Source: JAMXLO01 sp036265005 (GTDB taxonomy: Bacteria > Pseudomonadota > Alphaproteobacteria > Acetobacterales > Acetobacteraceae). Taken from it: 29,905 bases of DNA. Under the pieces are notes generated by a model. The model did not search any database. It was not told where the DNA came from and saw only the letters and a list, made by a program, of their open reading frames with translations. This document shows positions 6,474 through 14,149 of the stretch, piece by piece. Numbering within the stretch: the first letter of the stretch is position 1; each line of letters starts with the position of its first letter. Both the position numbers and the translations under genes were made by a program. The DNA is taken from NCBI GenBank assembly GCA_036265005.1, contig DATAPW010000234.1:1-29905 (forward strand). The letters run 5' to 3'.

Positions 6474-7604
6474 TCAGGCGGTGAATTCGGCGCGGATCGC
6501 GACCGAGTGCTCGCCGATCGCCGGAACCGGGCCGAGCGCCCGCACGCCGTCACTGAACAGCACCGGCGGCGCGGCCAACGCCACCTCGCCGCCTGGAATC
6601 TGCACGGTCGCCCGCCGCAGCGCTGGGTGATGCGAAAGCGCCGCGACGTCGTTGACGAAACCATAGGCGGTATTGGCGGCACGCAGCTTCGTCGCAGCCT
6701 CCGCACGGGTCAGGCGGGCGAATACCGCGGCAATGTGGCCGTCCACCACCGACCGGTTGGCGACGCGCGACACGTTGGTCTCGAAGCCGGCGCGTTGCGG
6801 CAGGTCCGGTTCGTCCATGAAGCGGGCGCAGAACTCCGCCCATTCCCGCTCGTTCTGGATCGCGATCAGCACCAGCGCGCCGTCCGAGGTGGGAAACGCC
6901 CCGTACGGGCAAATCGATGGATGCGCCAGGCCGATGCGCTCGGGGGCCTTGCCGGTACCCTCGTGGAACAGCAGCGGCACGTTCATCCAGTCTGCCATGC
7001 CGTCGAACAGGCTCACTTTCAGTCCCTTGCCGCGCCCGGTCATGCCGCGCTCGATCAGCGCTTCCAGCACACCGGCATGTGCCGACATCCCGCAGGCGAT
7101 GTCGCAGGCGGACACGCCGACGCGGCCCGGCCCGACCGGATGGCCGGTTATCGAGGCCAGCCCGGATTCCGCCTGCACCAGCAGGTCGTAAGCCTTCATC
7201 GTGGCGTAGTCGCCGCTGTCGCCGTAGCCCGAGATATCGACGGTGATCAGACGCTCGTGGCGTTCGCGCAGCGCATCGGACCCGAACCCGGCGCGAGCCG
7301 CAGCGCCCGGCGCCAGGTTCTGGATGAACACGTCGGCGCGGGCGACGATACGTCGCAGCAGCGTGGCGTCGGCCGGCTGCTTGATGTCGGCCACCAGGCT
7401 CTGCTTGCCGCGGTTCAGCCAGACGAAGTAGCTCGACAGGCCTTTCGCCGCCTTGTCGTAGCCGCGCGCGAAATCGCCCTCGGCGCGTTCGATCTTGATT
7501 ACCCGCGCGCCGGCGTCGGCCAGGCGGGAGCTGCAATACGGCGCCGCCACTGCCTGTTCCAGCGAGACGACGAGCAGACCTGCAAGCGGTTGGGAACCTG
7601 TCAT
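6474..7604 (-). CDS. Class III CoA-transferase (CaiB/BaiF family)
   Basis: Transfers CoA between carboxylic acids by the family III mechanism, through a mixed anhydride on an active-site Asp. The 376-residue protein has the interlocked-ring family's landmarks: LAGLLVVSLEQAVAAPYCS at the start, RLADAGARVIKIER, NRGKQSLVADIK, then MKAYDLLVQAESGL, where Asp140 is the predicted nucleophile (equivalent to Asp169 of formyl-CoA transferase). The open frame extends 13 codons further upstream, but ATG 7604 (MTGSQPLAGL) matches the usual N-terminus. It lies about 60 nt downstream of the membrane-protein gene on the same strand, third after the acyl-CoA dehydrogenase, so an acid may be activated and then desaturated. 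The acyl donor and acceptor are unknown. Confidence 0.92.
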   Translation of the reverse strand: MTGSQPLAGLLVVSLEQAVAAPYCSSRLADAGARVIKIERAEGDFARGYDKAAKGLSSYFVWLNRGKQSLVADIKQPADATLLRRIVARADVFIQNLAPGAAARAGFGSDALRERHERLITVDISGYGDSGDYATMKAYDLLVQAESGLASITGHPVGPGRVGVSACDIACGMSAHAGVLEALIERGMTGRGKGLKVSLFDGMADWMNVPLLFHEGTGKAPERIGLAHPSICPYGAFPTSDGALVLIAIQNEREWAEFCARFMDEPDLPQRAGFETNVSRVANRSVVDGHIAAVFARLTRAEAATKLRAANTAYGFVNDVAALSHHPALRRATVQIPGGEVALAAPPVLFSDGVRALGPVPAIGEHSVAIRAEFTA

Positions 7605-7667
7605 CTCGCCTGAACAGCACGAAGCCCTGGGCCATGCAAGCAAACGCCGGCCAGCCCGCTACGCCAT

Positions 7668-8942
7668 CTAGGGCGGCTGTGGCGTCAGCTGCATGGTCCA
7701 GCCGGTCGGCCAGAGTGCAATCGGATGCGCGGGGTCGGCGCGCCATGCTGCCACCTCGTCGCGCCACTGCGGCCCGCGCGCCATCGCGCGATCCACATGC
7801 GGATAGTTGGCCAGGCCGACCACCAGCAGCCACGCGACCACGGCTCCGGCACAGATCCGCGCGGTTCCCGGTCCGGTCAGCGCGACGCCCAGTACGCTCA
7901 GGCCGATCAGCACCGTCGGCGCGACATAGTAGCGGGCGCCGAACCCGACGATCAGCAGTTCGAACGGACCACGCGGCGTCAGGGCCGCCAGGTACGACAC
8001 GGTCATGATGACCATGGCTGCCCCGAACAGCCATCGCGTCTCCGCATTGTTGCCACGCCAGACGACCGCTCCCAGGGCGCCGAACGCCGCGACAGGCGCG
8101 ATCTCCAGCAATACCGCGCCATGCCCTGCGGCAAACGCCGCCGGCAGGTCGCGCGTGAGCCACATCGCCGTCCTCGGTCCGAGCAGCGGCAGCAGCAGGT
8201 GCTTGCCGGCGATCGCCGCCAGGACGACAGGCAGGTTCAGCCCGATCCCCCGCGCCGGCTCCGGATGCGTCACGACAAGGGCGAGTTGCACCAGCGCGCC
8301 GGGCAGCAGCAGCAACGCCTGCACCAGCCGGGGAGGCGACCGGTCGAGCCAGGCGCGCAGCATGAACAGCGGCATCAGCATCGCTCCGCCGGGTCCGCTC
8401 AATGGCGCCAGCAGCAGCACTGCCGCCTGGAACCAGCGCGCCGCCCCGCGGCCCGGCGGCGCTGCCAGGATGATCGCCACCGCGAGCTGGATGTGGAACT
8501 GGCTGGTGATCGTGTTCAGCCACACTTCCTCGGCGAACGGCGGCAGCGCGACGATCAGCAGGGCCAGCGCCAGTGAGCGCCAGTCGCGCAGCCACTCGAT
8601 GCCGCTCACCGCCAGCAGGATGGCGGGCGTGACCTGGATCAGCAGCGCCACCGCCATGGTGACCAGCGGCGCGTACTCCAGCGGCACCAGATGCACGGCG
8701 AGCGTCGTCGCACCGCTCGCCGGCAGGTTCATGTAGCCGGTATGGATCGTCGTCAGCCCGACATACCATGGCGCCGACCACGCGCTCGACAGGTAGGTCC
8801 AGCCTTCCTCGGCCCAGAGACGGCCATGCGGCCAGACGCTCGGGATGCGGGCTGCCACCAGCACGGCATAGCCGATCAACAGCAGCAGCCGTTGCCGACC
8901 GGACGTTGCGGCAGTGCCTAGCGCCGGTCGCAGCAGGATCAA
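7668..8942 (-). CDS. Polytopic membrane protein, possibly GT-C-like
   Basis: A protein of about 424 residues with roughly ten hydrophobic segments and no signal cleavage site. After the first membrane helix comes RLWAEEGWTYL and then HTGYMNLPA. An acidic pair in the first outer loop followed by a Gly-Tyr motif is typical of GT-C type lipid-linked glycosyltransferases and related uncharacterised membrane proteins, but no residue pattern proves transferase activity. The likely start is TTG at 8942, which overlaps the TGA of the acyl-CoA dehydrogenase gene (TTGA), indicating translational coupling; the open frame further upstream is only the shadow of that gene. Its place between two acyl-CoA genes is unexplained. 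Confidence 0.72.
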   Translation of the reverse strand: MILLRPALGTAATSGRQRLLLLIGYAVLVAARIPSVWPHGRLWAEEGWTYLSSAWSAPWYVGLTTIHTGYMNLPASGATTLAVHLVPLEYAPLVTMAVALLIQVTPAILLAVSGIEWLRDWRSLALALLIVALPPFAEEVWLNTITSQFHIQLAVAIILAAPPGRGAARWFQAAVLLLAPLSGPGGAMLMPLFMLRAWLDRSPPRLVQALLLLPGALVQLALVVTHPEPARGIGLNLPVVLAAIAGKHLLLPLLGPRTAMWLTRDLPAAFAAGHGAVLLEIAPVAAFGALGAVVWRGNNAETRWLFGAAMVIMTVSYLAALTPRGPFELLIVGFGARYYVAPTVLIGLSVLGVALTGPGTARICAGAVVAWLLVVGLANYPHVDRAMARGPQWRDEVAAWRADPAHPIALWPTGWTMQLTPQPP

Positions 8943-10105
8943 TAGCTGCGCGGCAGGCCGAGTACGTGTTCGGCGATGTACGACAGGATCAGGTTGGTGC
9001 TGATCGGCGCCACCTGGTACAGCCGGGTTTCGCGGAACTTGCGCTCCACGTCGTATTCCTCGGCGAAACCGAACCCGCCATGCGTTTGTATACACGCCTC
9101 GGCCGCCGCCCAGGCCGCATCGGCGCCGAGCAGCTTGGCCATGTTGGCTTCCTCGCCCGGCGTCAGGCCGGCTTCGAACTTGCTGCAGCCCTCATGCACC
9201 ATCAGTTCGGCGGCACGCATCTGTGCGTAGGCGCGGGCGAGCGGGAACTGGATGCCCTGGTTCTGTCCAATCGGCCGCTGGAACACTGTGCGGTCGCGCG
9301 CGTAGTCGGTGGCCTTCTTGAGGAACCACTTCGAATCGCCAATGCATTCCGCCGCGATCAGCAGGCGCTCGGCGTTCATGCCGTCGATGATGTAGCGGAA
9401 CCCCCTGCCCTCTTCGCCCAGCAGGTTCTCCGCCGGCACGATCATGTTGTCGAAGAAGATCTCGGTCGAGTTGTGGTTCATCATCGTGCGGATCGGCCGG
9501 ATGGTCATGCCATGGCCGACTGCGGCGCGCATATCGACGATGAACGTGGAGAGCCCGTCGGTGCGCCGCTTCGCCTCGTCGCGCGGCGTGGTGCGGGCGA
9601 GCAGCAACATCAGGTCCGAGTGTTCCGCGCGGCTGGTCCACACTTTCTGGCCGTTCACCACGTAGTGGTCGCCGTCGCGCTTGGCGAAGGTGCGCAATGA
9701 GGTGGTGTCGGTGCCGCTGGTCGGCTCGGTGACGCCGAATGCCTGGAGGCGCAGTTCGCCGGTGGCGATCTTCGGCAGGTAGTCCTGCTTCTGCTTCGGC
9801 GAGCCATGCCGCAGGATGGTGCCCATGATGTACATCTGGGCGTGGCAGGCGGCGCCGTTGCAGCCTTCCGCGTGGATGGTCTCAAGGATCGCGGCGGCGG
9901 CGGACAGCGGCAGGCCGGCGCCGCCGTATTCCTCGGGTATCAGCGCGGCGAGGTAGCCGGCTTCGGTCAGGGCGTTGACGAACTCGGTGGGATAGCCCCG
10001 GTCGCGGTCCAGCTTGCGCCAGTATTCGCCGGGAAATCGGGCGCAGAGCTTCGCCACCTCGGCGCGGATCTCGGCGTGCGGATCGGTGGGAAGGGACTGG
10101 TCCAT
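8939..10105 (-). CDS. Acyl-CoA dehydrogenase
   Basis: An FAD enzyme that introduces an alpha-beta double bond into an acyl-CoA, passing electrons to ETF. The 388 residues show the family layout: N-terminal helices with IPEEYGGAGL, the FAD/substrate block AFGVTEPTSGTDTTSL (about 122-137), VVNGQKVWTS, and the C-terminal helical domain with THGGFGFAEEYDVERKFRE. The usual catalytic Glu near the C-terminus (in GTSE) is absent; the position reads VAPISTNLIL. Instead Glu246 in NAERLLIA aligns with the G-helix catalytic Glu of isovaleryl- and long-chain acyl-CoA dehydrogenases. That suggests a branched or bulky substrate. First gene of a three-gene minus-strand run. Confidence 0.94.
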   Translation of the reverse strand: MDQSLPTDPHAEIRAEVAKLCARFPGEYWRKLDRDRGYPTEFVNALTEAGYLAALIPEEYGGAGLPLSAAAAILETIHAEGCNGAACHAQMYIMGTILRHGSPKQKQDYLPKIATGELRLQAFGVTEPTSGTDTTSLRTFAKRDGDHYVVNGQKVWTSRAEHSDLMLLLARTTPRDEAKRRTDGLSTFIVDMRAAVGHGMTIRPIRTMMNHNSTEIFFDNMIVPAENLLGEEGRGFRYIIDGMNAERLLIAAECIGDSKWFLKKATDYARDRTVFQRPIGQNQGIQFPLARAYAQMRAAELMVHEGCSKFEAGLTPGEEANMAKLLGADAAWAAAEACIQTHGGFGFAEEYDVERKFRETRLYQVAPISTNLILSYIAEHVLGLPRSY

Positions 10106-10173
10106 CGCGTGTCTCCCGCGGGTCGCTTCGGCTGCTTAAGCGCCTGCGTCCGGGCGTGCAAGCGAGGAGGATT

Positions 10174-10228
10174 GTCTCGGGGGCGTCTCGCTGCCCGGTG
10201 GCGGAGACACTGGCGCGTGGGGTGAGAG
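10174..10228. repeat. Direct repeat copy A
   Basis: Begins GTCTCGGGGGCGTCTCGCTG, continues through TGGCGGAGACA, and ends GGCGCGTGGGGTGAGAG. It matches copy B 190 bp away at most positions. Confidence 0.7.
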
Positions 10229-10361
10229 AGGAATTCCAACCGCAGATGAACACGAATGCACGCGGATGCGGTTCGTGGTTCCCTGTCGGGGGCGGGCTCA
10301 TGCGGGGAAGACGTGCATCCGGCGGAGGTCGACCGAATTTTCGCGCGAGCATTCGGCTGGG

Positions 10362-10418
10362 CGTCTCGAGACCGTCTCGTTGCTCTATGGCGGAGACAGC
10401 GGCGCGCGGGGTGAGAGC
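10362..10418. repeat. Direct repeat copy B
   Basis: Begins CGTCTCGAGACCGTCTCGTT, continues through TGGCGGAGACA, and ends GGCGCGCGGGGTGAGAG, a diverged copy of the element at 10174. Both contain GTCTC and GAGAC inverted motifs. Confidence 0.7.
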
Positions 10419-10631
10419 GGTGGGCATGCGAGGTTGCAGCGGGGCAGCCTCCGCGGGACTGGATCGAACTGCGTCATGGCGGCACCATGACGTTAGTTGT
10501 GATAACTGTCAATGCTTAGCTGAATTGCCCTACCCGCCTGTGGAAGTCGCGGATGCGGGCCTGGATGCTCGCCGTCGCAAGCATGACGATGAAGGAGCGG
10601 GACGCACCCATCGCGGCTTCCGCCGGGAGAT

Positions 10632-11570
10632 GTGAGCCTGGGCTTGATCGGCGTTCCGGGTTATGGTCCCGGTGTGCCCATTCCCGGCCGGACCACGGCG
10701 CCGATCGACATCGGCGCGAACGGAGCGATCCCGGATCGCTCGCCGCTGTTGCCCGAACTGCACGAATCCCAGGCCACCGGCCGGATCGCCGAGATCTACG
10801 ACGACATCCGGCGGTTCTCCGGCGTGCCCTATGTGTCGTCGCTGCAGCGCTACCTCGCGACGCTGCCGGGCGTGCTCGAATGGGCCTGGGCGACATTGCG
10901 GCCGGCGATGGCGTCGGGTGTCATTCCCGAAACCGGCTGGCGCCTGGCAGCGGATTTGCGCCTGCCGGCGGCGCAAGTGGTCCCGCCGGCAACCCTGCTG
11001 CGGTGGGGCGTCGATGCGGCCGCACTTGCCGCGATCCGCAACATCGCCGCCAACTTCGTGCGCGTGTCGCCGGTGAACCTCGTCACCGGCGCCTGCCTCG
11101 GCCGGCTGCTCACCGAAACCCCGCCGTCGGGTGGCGGCTTTCCGCCGACCGGATGGATACCGCCGGCGATGCTGCCGCCGATGCCGGGCAACGTCGATCC
11201 GGCCGCGCTGCCGACGGAACAGTGCGCTGTGCTGATGCGGTTCGCCACCGAGGTGGACGGCGTGCCATTCATTCCTGCGTTATATCGTCAGCTGGCGCAT
11301 TGGCCCGCAGTATTGGCGTGGCTGGGTGACGAACTGGCGCCGCGCTTCGGCGCGCCCGAGACCGAGGCGGCGCGCGCGGCGTTACAGCAGGCAGCACGCG
11401 CCGCGGCGCCAGGCATCGTCGGCCGCCTGCCCGCTCCGCCGCCAGTTTCGGCGCCCGATGCAGCCGCGGCACAACGCGTGCACGCGGCGATCGCGCGCTA
11501 CGCGGAAACCAGCCCGGAGATGACCATGTTCGGGCAGCTCATCCTGGATGCACTGCCCGCGGACGCCTGA
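10632..11570 (+). CDS. DehI-fold protein (2-haloacid dehalogenase-like)
   Basis: Resembles the DehI family (Pfam PF10778), all-helical enzymes that remove halide from 2-haloacids, built from two homologous halves. Both halves are visible. The first has ATGRIAEIYDDIRRFSGVPY, then SSLQRYLATLPGVLEWAWATL; the second has QCAVLMRFATEVDGVPFIPA, then LYRQLAHWPAVLAWLGDEL. A Pro/Gly-rich linker lies between them. Many members are not proven dehalogenases, and I could not place the catalytic Asp/Asn of the P. putida enzyme with confidence, so activity is open. The GTG start at 10632 follows GGGAG at a suitable distance; GTG at 10674 is an alternative. It stands alone, with no halo-acid transporter beside it. 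Confidence 0.78.
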   Translation: MSLGLIGVPGYGPGVPIPGRTTAPIDIGANGAIPDRSPLLPELHESQATGRIAEIYDDIRRFSGVPYVSSLQRYLATLPGVLEWAWATLRPAMASGVIPETGWRLAADLRLPAAQVVPPATLLRWGVDAAALAAIRNIAANFVRVSPVNLVTGACLGRLLTETPPSGGGFPPTGWIPPAMLPPMPGNVDPAALPTEQCAVLMRFATEVDGVPFIPALYRQLAHWPAVLAWLGDELAPRFGAPETEAARAALQQAARAAAPGIVGRLPAPPPVSAPDAAAAQRVHAAIARYAETSPEMTMFGQLILDALPADA

Positions 11571-11652
11571 ATCCGGCGCGCGCCTCGGCTTTCCGCACCA
11601 TCCCGGGCGTGCCATGGTCGCCGCCGATAATCCCACCAAAAGGAGGTCACCG

Positions 11653-12366
11653 ATGATCGAGCTCTACGGCATGGGCAGCCCGAATGTGGTGAAGATCTAC
11701 ATCGCACTCGAGGAACTGGGCCTGCCCTACAACGTCCACCCGGTGGACGTGTTCACCGGCAAGCAGTTCGACGCGGCCTTCCTGAAGCTCAACCCGATGG
11801 CCAAGGTGCCGGTGATCACCGACAGCGACGGACCCGGCGGCAAGCCCTGTACGTTGTTCGAATCAGGCGCCATCCTGCTCTAACTCGCCGAGAAGGGCGG
11901 CAAGCTGCTGCCCAGGGACATGGCGGCGAAATATGAAGCCATCGAGTGGATGATGGTGCAGATGACCACCGTCGGACCGATGTTCGGCCAGCACGTGCAC
12001 TTCGTCCGCTTCGCGCCGGCCGGCAACGACTACTCCAAGAGCCGCTACGCCACCCAGGTGCACCGCGTGTTCGAGGCGATCGACCGGCGCCTCGCCGAGA
12101 AGCCGTTTCTCGGCGGCGCCGAATACGGCATCGCCGACATCGCCACCTATCCGTGGGCGCGCAACATCCCGGTCCTGCTTGGCGCCGATGCCGCCGCGAA
12201 ATACCCCAACGTCATGCGCTGGGTCGGCGTGATCAGCGAACGTCCCGCTGTGAAAAAGGCGCTTGCCGCCGTGGAAGACGTGCGGGCGAAGACTACGCAG
12301 TTCGACAAGGCACAGCCCGACACGCTCGACAAGGTGTTCGGTCGCGGCCAGTACGCCGCCGCCTGA
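11653..12366 (+). pseudogene. Glutathione S-transferase interrupted by an in-frame TAA
   Basis: One continuous frame reads as a complete GST apart from a TAA at 11881-11883. The N-terminal thioredoxin-fold half (MIELYGMGSPNVVKIYIALE, NPMAKVPVI, then ESGAILL) is followed by stop, LAEKGGKLLP and the helical C-terminal half (FLGGAEYGIADIATYPWARN). Related enzymes have ILLYLAEK at this place, so a Tyr codon (TAC or TAT) became TAA by one substitution. A strong AGGAGG at 11641 precedes the ATG. Without the stop it would be 237 residues, close to the YfcG/YghU-type length. A base-calling error would give the same picture. A separate C-terminal product from ATG 11920 is unlikely to be functional. 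Confidence 0.9.
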
Positions 12367-12495
12367 CCGGGCAGCGACGAAGCCTTGAGCCTTTGCGGCT
12401 CACACGGCACCGCGCAAGTGGTGCCGTGGAGAGCTTGCGATACCCGATACGCCGTTGAGCCCAAACCGGACGCCCCCTACCATCCCGACCTGCCG

Positions 12496-12830
12496 ATGCG
12501 CGTTTCACGGCCGGAGAGTGATGCGCAGGACGTGAAGGCCACGATGGGCCGGCTCGAGATGCTGGTGGTCGGGATCAGGGCGACCTTGAAGCCGCGCTGC
12601 CGCATCTCGCGACGAAAGCCGAGGTGGCCGAACTCCGGACCGGGATGAAGACGGATATGGCGGGATTCCGCGCCGAGTGGAAAACCGATATCGCATCACG
12701 GCGCGGCGAGATAGCGGACATGAAGGCCGTACTCTCGGAACAGCCCGGCAAGGCCTGCATGTGGGGCAGCCTGACCGCGCTGCTGACCGCCTGTGCCTGC
12801 GGCCTCGCCGCGCTCGCCATTCTGAAGTAA
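12496..12830 (+). pseudogene. Frameshifted small coiled-coil protein with C-terminal membrane anchor
   Basis: Two frames join into one recognisable small protein. From ATG 12496 the first reads DVKATMGRLEMLVVGIR. At about 12577-12582 one base is missing, and the second frame continues DLEAALPHLATKAEVAELR, then repeated MKTDM/WKTDI units of a short coiled coil, and ends with a hydrophobic anchor (GSLTALLTACACGLAALAIL). This is the layout of small DUF1640-like or phage-type membrane-anchored coiled-coil proteins common in Acetobacteraceae; the family name is uncertain. A shorter version could start from GTG 12624, giving 68 residues, but that removes the first half. Confidence 0.7.
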
Positions 12831-12839
12831 ACCACCGGC

Positions 12840-13358
12840 ATGCAACAGCAATCCTGGCAGGCGCAGGTTTACGCTGCGCTGAAATCCGCGCGCATCGCGC
12901 AACTCGGCTACGTCCCAGACGCCGGCCACGCGCACCTGATCGAGGCGGCGCATGCCGATCCCGACATGCGCGCCGTCGTGCTGACCACCGAGGAGGAGGG
13001 CATCGCGCTGGCCGCCGGCGCGTGGCTCGGTGGACAGCGCGCTACGCTGCTGATGCAGTCCTCCGGCGTCGGCAACTGCATCAACATGCTGTCGCTGCCG
13101 CTGAACTGCCGCATGCCGTTCTTCACCCTGGTCACGATGCGCGGCGAGTGGGCCGAATTCAATCCGTGGCAGGTGCCGATGGGCAGCGCCACGCCCACGG
13201 TGCTCACCGCCGCCGGCGTGCATGTCCGTCGTGCCGACAGCGCCGACGATGTGGCGGAGATCGTCGCCGCATCGGCAGCGCTCGCGTTCGATAGCGCGGT
13301 GCCGGTCGCGGTGCTGCTGTCACAACGGCTGATCGGCGCGAAGGCGTTCGTGAAATGA
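12840..13358 (+). CDS. ThDP-dependent decarboxylase, alpha (Pyr-domain) subunit
   Basis: A 172-residue stand-alone thiamine-diphosphate pyrimidine-binding domain, the size and pattern of the ComD subunit of sulfopyruvate decarboxylase and of the matching half of phosphonopyruvate decarboxylases. LTTEEEGIALAAGAWLGG (about 49-66) contains the Glu that activates the cofactor, and LLMQSSGVGNCINML follows as in this group. With the next gene it forms a two-subunit 2-oxoacid decarboxylase. There are no neighbouring genes for sulfopyruvate, coenzyme M or phosphonate metabolism, so the oxoacid is unknown. The stop overlaps the next start as ATGA. Confidence 0.85.
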   Translation: MQQQSWQAQVYAALKSARIAQLGYVPDAGHAHLIEAAHADPDMRAVVLTTEEEGIALAAGAWLGGQRATLLMQSSGVGNCINMLSLPLNCRMPFFTLVTMRGEWAEFNPWQVPMGSATPTVLTAAGVHVRRADSADDVAEIVAASAALAFDSAVPVAVLLSQRLIGAKAFVK

Positions 13359-13936
13359 GGAACGACGGTACCCTGGACCGCCGCGCCGTGGTCGCTGCGC
13401 TGCTACGCGACCCCGGCGACCTGCTTGTCGTCACCGGGCTGGGTGCGCCCAGCTATGACGCCGCTGCAGCAGGCGAGCGGCCGCTGAACTTCTATTTGTG
13501 GGGCGCCATGGGCGGCGCGGCGATGGTCGGCCTCGGCATCGCCCTGGCGCAGCCGTCGCGCCGCGTGCTGGTGCTGACCGGCGACGGCGAGATGTTGATG
13601 GGCATCGGCGCGCTGGCCACCATTGCCGCCGCCGCGCCCCCCAATCTCGCCATCGCTGTGCTGGACAACGCACGCTACGGCGAGACCGGCTCGCAGCGCA
13701 GCCATACCGGCCTCACCACCGACCTCGCGGCTGTCGCCGCCGCGTGCGGCTGGCCGGCCACAGCCGTCGCGCGCGACATGGACGAGGTGGCGGCGCTGAC
13801 GCCGCGGCTGCGGCGCGAGGCGCTGTTCGCGGTGTTCCGGATTTCTGCGAACGAAGAGGGCCGCCATCTACCGCCGCGCAATGGTGCCTACCTCGCCGAT
13901 CGTTTCCGGCGTACAATTGGAGTAGTGCACGACTGA
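13355..13936 (+). CDS. ThDP-dependent decarboxylase, beta (PP-domain) subunit
   Basis: A 193-residue thiamine-diphosphate diphosphate-binding domain, partner of the preceding subunit (ComE-like). The cofactor and Mg motif is complete: GDGEMLMGIGAL begins at residue 76, and the closing Asn is 105 in VLDNARYGETG. The block YLWGAMGGAAMVGLGIAL before it is characteristic of the sulfopyruvate/phosphonopyruvate decarboxylase branch. The 4-nt overlap with the alpha gene points to stoichiometric translation. A tandem repeat and palindrome downstream belong to the following efflux operon. Confidence 0.85.
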   Translation: MRNDGTLDRRAVVAALLRDPGDLLVVTGLGAPSYDAAAAGERPLNFYLWGAMGGAAMVGLGIALAQPSRRVLVLTGDGEMLMGIGALATIAAAAPPNLAIAVLDNARYGETGSQRSHTGLTTDLAAVAAACGWPATAVARDMDEVAALTPRLRREALFAVFRISANEEGRHLPPRNGAYLADRFRRTIGVVHD

Positions 13937-13945
13937 AACGTGTCA

Positions 13946-13965
13946 TTTGTATCGCTTTGTATCGC
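13946..13965. promoter_or_regulatory. Perfect tandem 10-bp direct repeat ahead of the efflux operon
   Basis: TTTGTATCGC occurs twice without a gap, so the copies fall on the same face of the helix. This is the arrangement of paired half-sites for OmpR-type regulators, but no regulator gene is visible in the window. Confidence 0.45.
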
Positions 13966-14050
13966 CCATCCGACTGAATACCTCAATTTCTGATTTTGAC
14001 GCTGGCGGACGCTGGCCATTTCGCCGACAATGCAAAGCTTGGGACAAGAT

Positions 14051-14066
14051 ATGACCGGCTGGTCAT
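14051..14066. promoter_or_regulatory. TetR-style operator palindrome
   Basis: ATGACC-GGCT-GGTCAT is a perfect 6-bp inverted repeat with a 4-bp spacer, 84 nt upstream of the adaptor start. A second, offset symmetry (GGACA at 14042-14046 and TGTCC at 14066-14070) surrounds it. Its place in front of an RND pump fits a TetR/AcrR repressor site; this is an inference. Confidence 0.5.
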
Positions 14067-14149
14067 GTCCAAGAAAGGGTCGGGAAGGCTTTCGCATGGG
14101 ATTGTGCGATGCAAGGCACGGGTGACAGCGGGGTTTCAGATGCGGGTCC

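Larger units (their letters stand above)
10106..10631. other. 526-nt spacer with degenerate repeats, no convincing gene
   Basis: The spacer separates the divergently arranged acyl-CoA dehydrogenase and DehI-like genes. It holds two diverged direct copies of a 55-57-nt element (listed separately) and a fragment GCAGATGAACACGAATGCAC at 10242-10261 of a dispersed repeat that recurs near 19512. Apart from that I see no RNA gene and no protein with family resemblance; open frames here are short and cross the repeats. Confidence 0.6.

Noticed and set aside
6550..8781. A 743-codon minus-strand open frame.
   Set aside because: It is a shadow frame across the CoA-transferase and membrane-protein genes; its Arg/Gly/Ala-rich composition is an effect of high GC.
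10516..10640. Minus-strand peptide SFIVMLATASIQARIRDF, faintly like the last residues of IS5-type transposases.
   Set aside because: Too short and without any other transposase motif or terminal inverted repeats.
13996..14031. TTGACG and GACAAT as a promoter of the RND operon.
   Set aside because: The spacing is 24 nt, too long for a standard sigma70 promoter.
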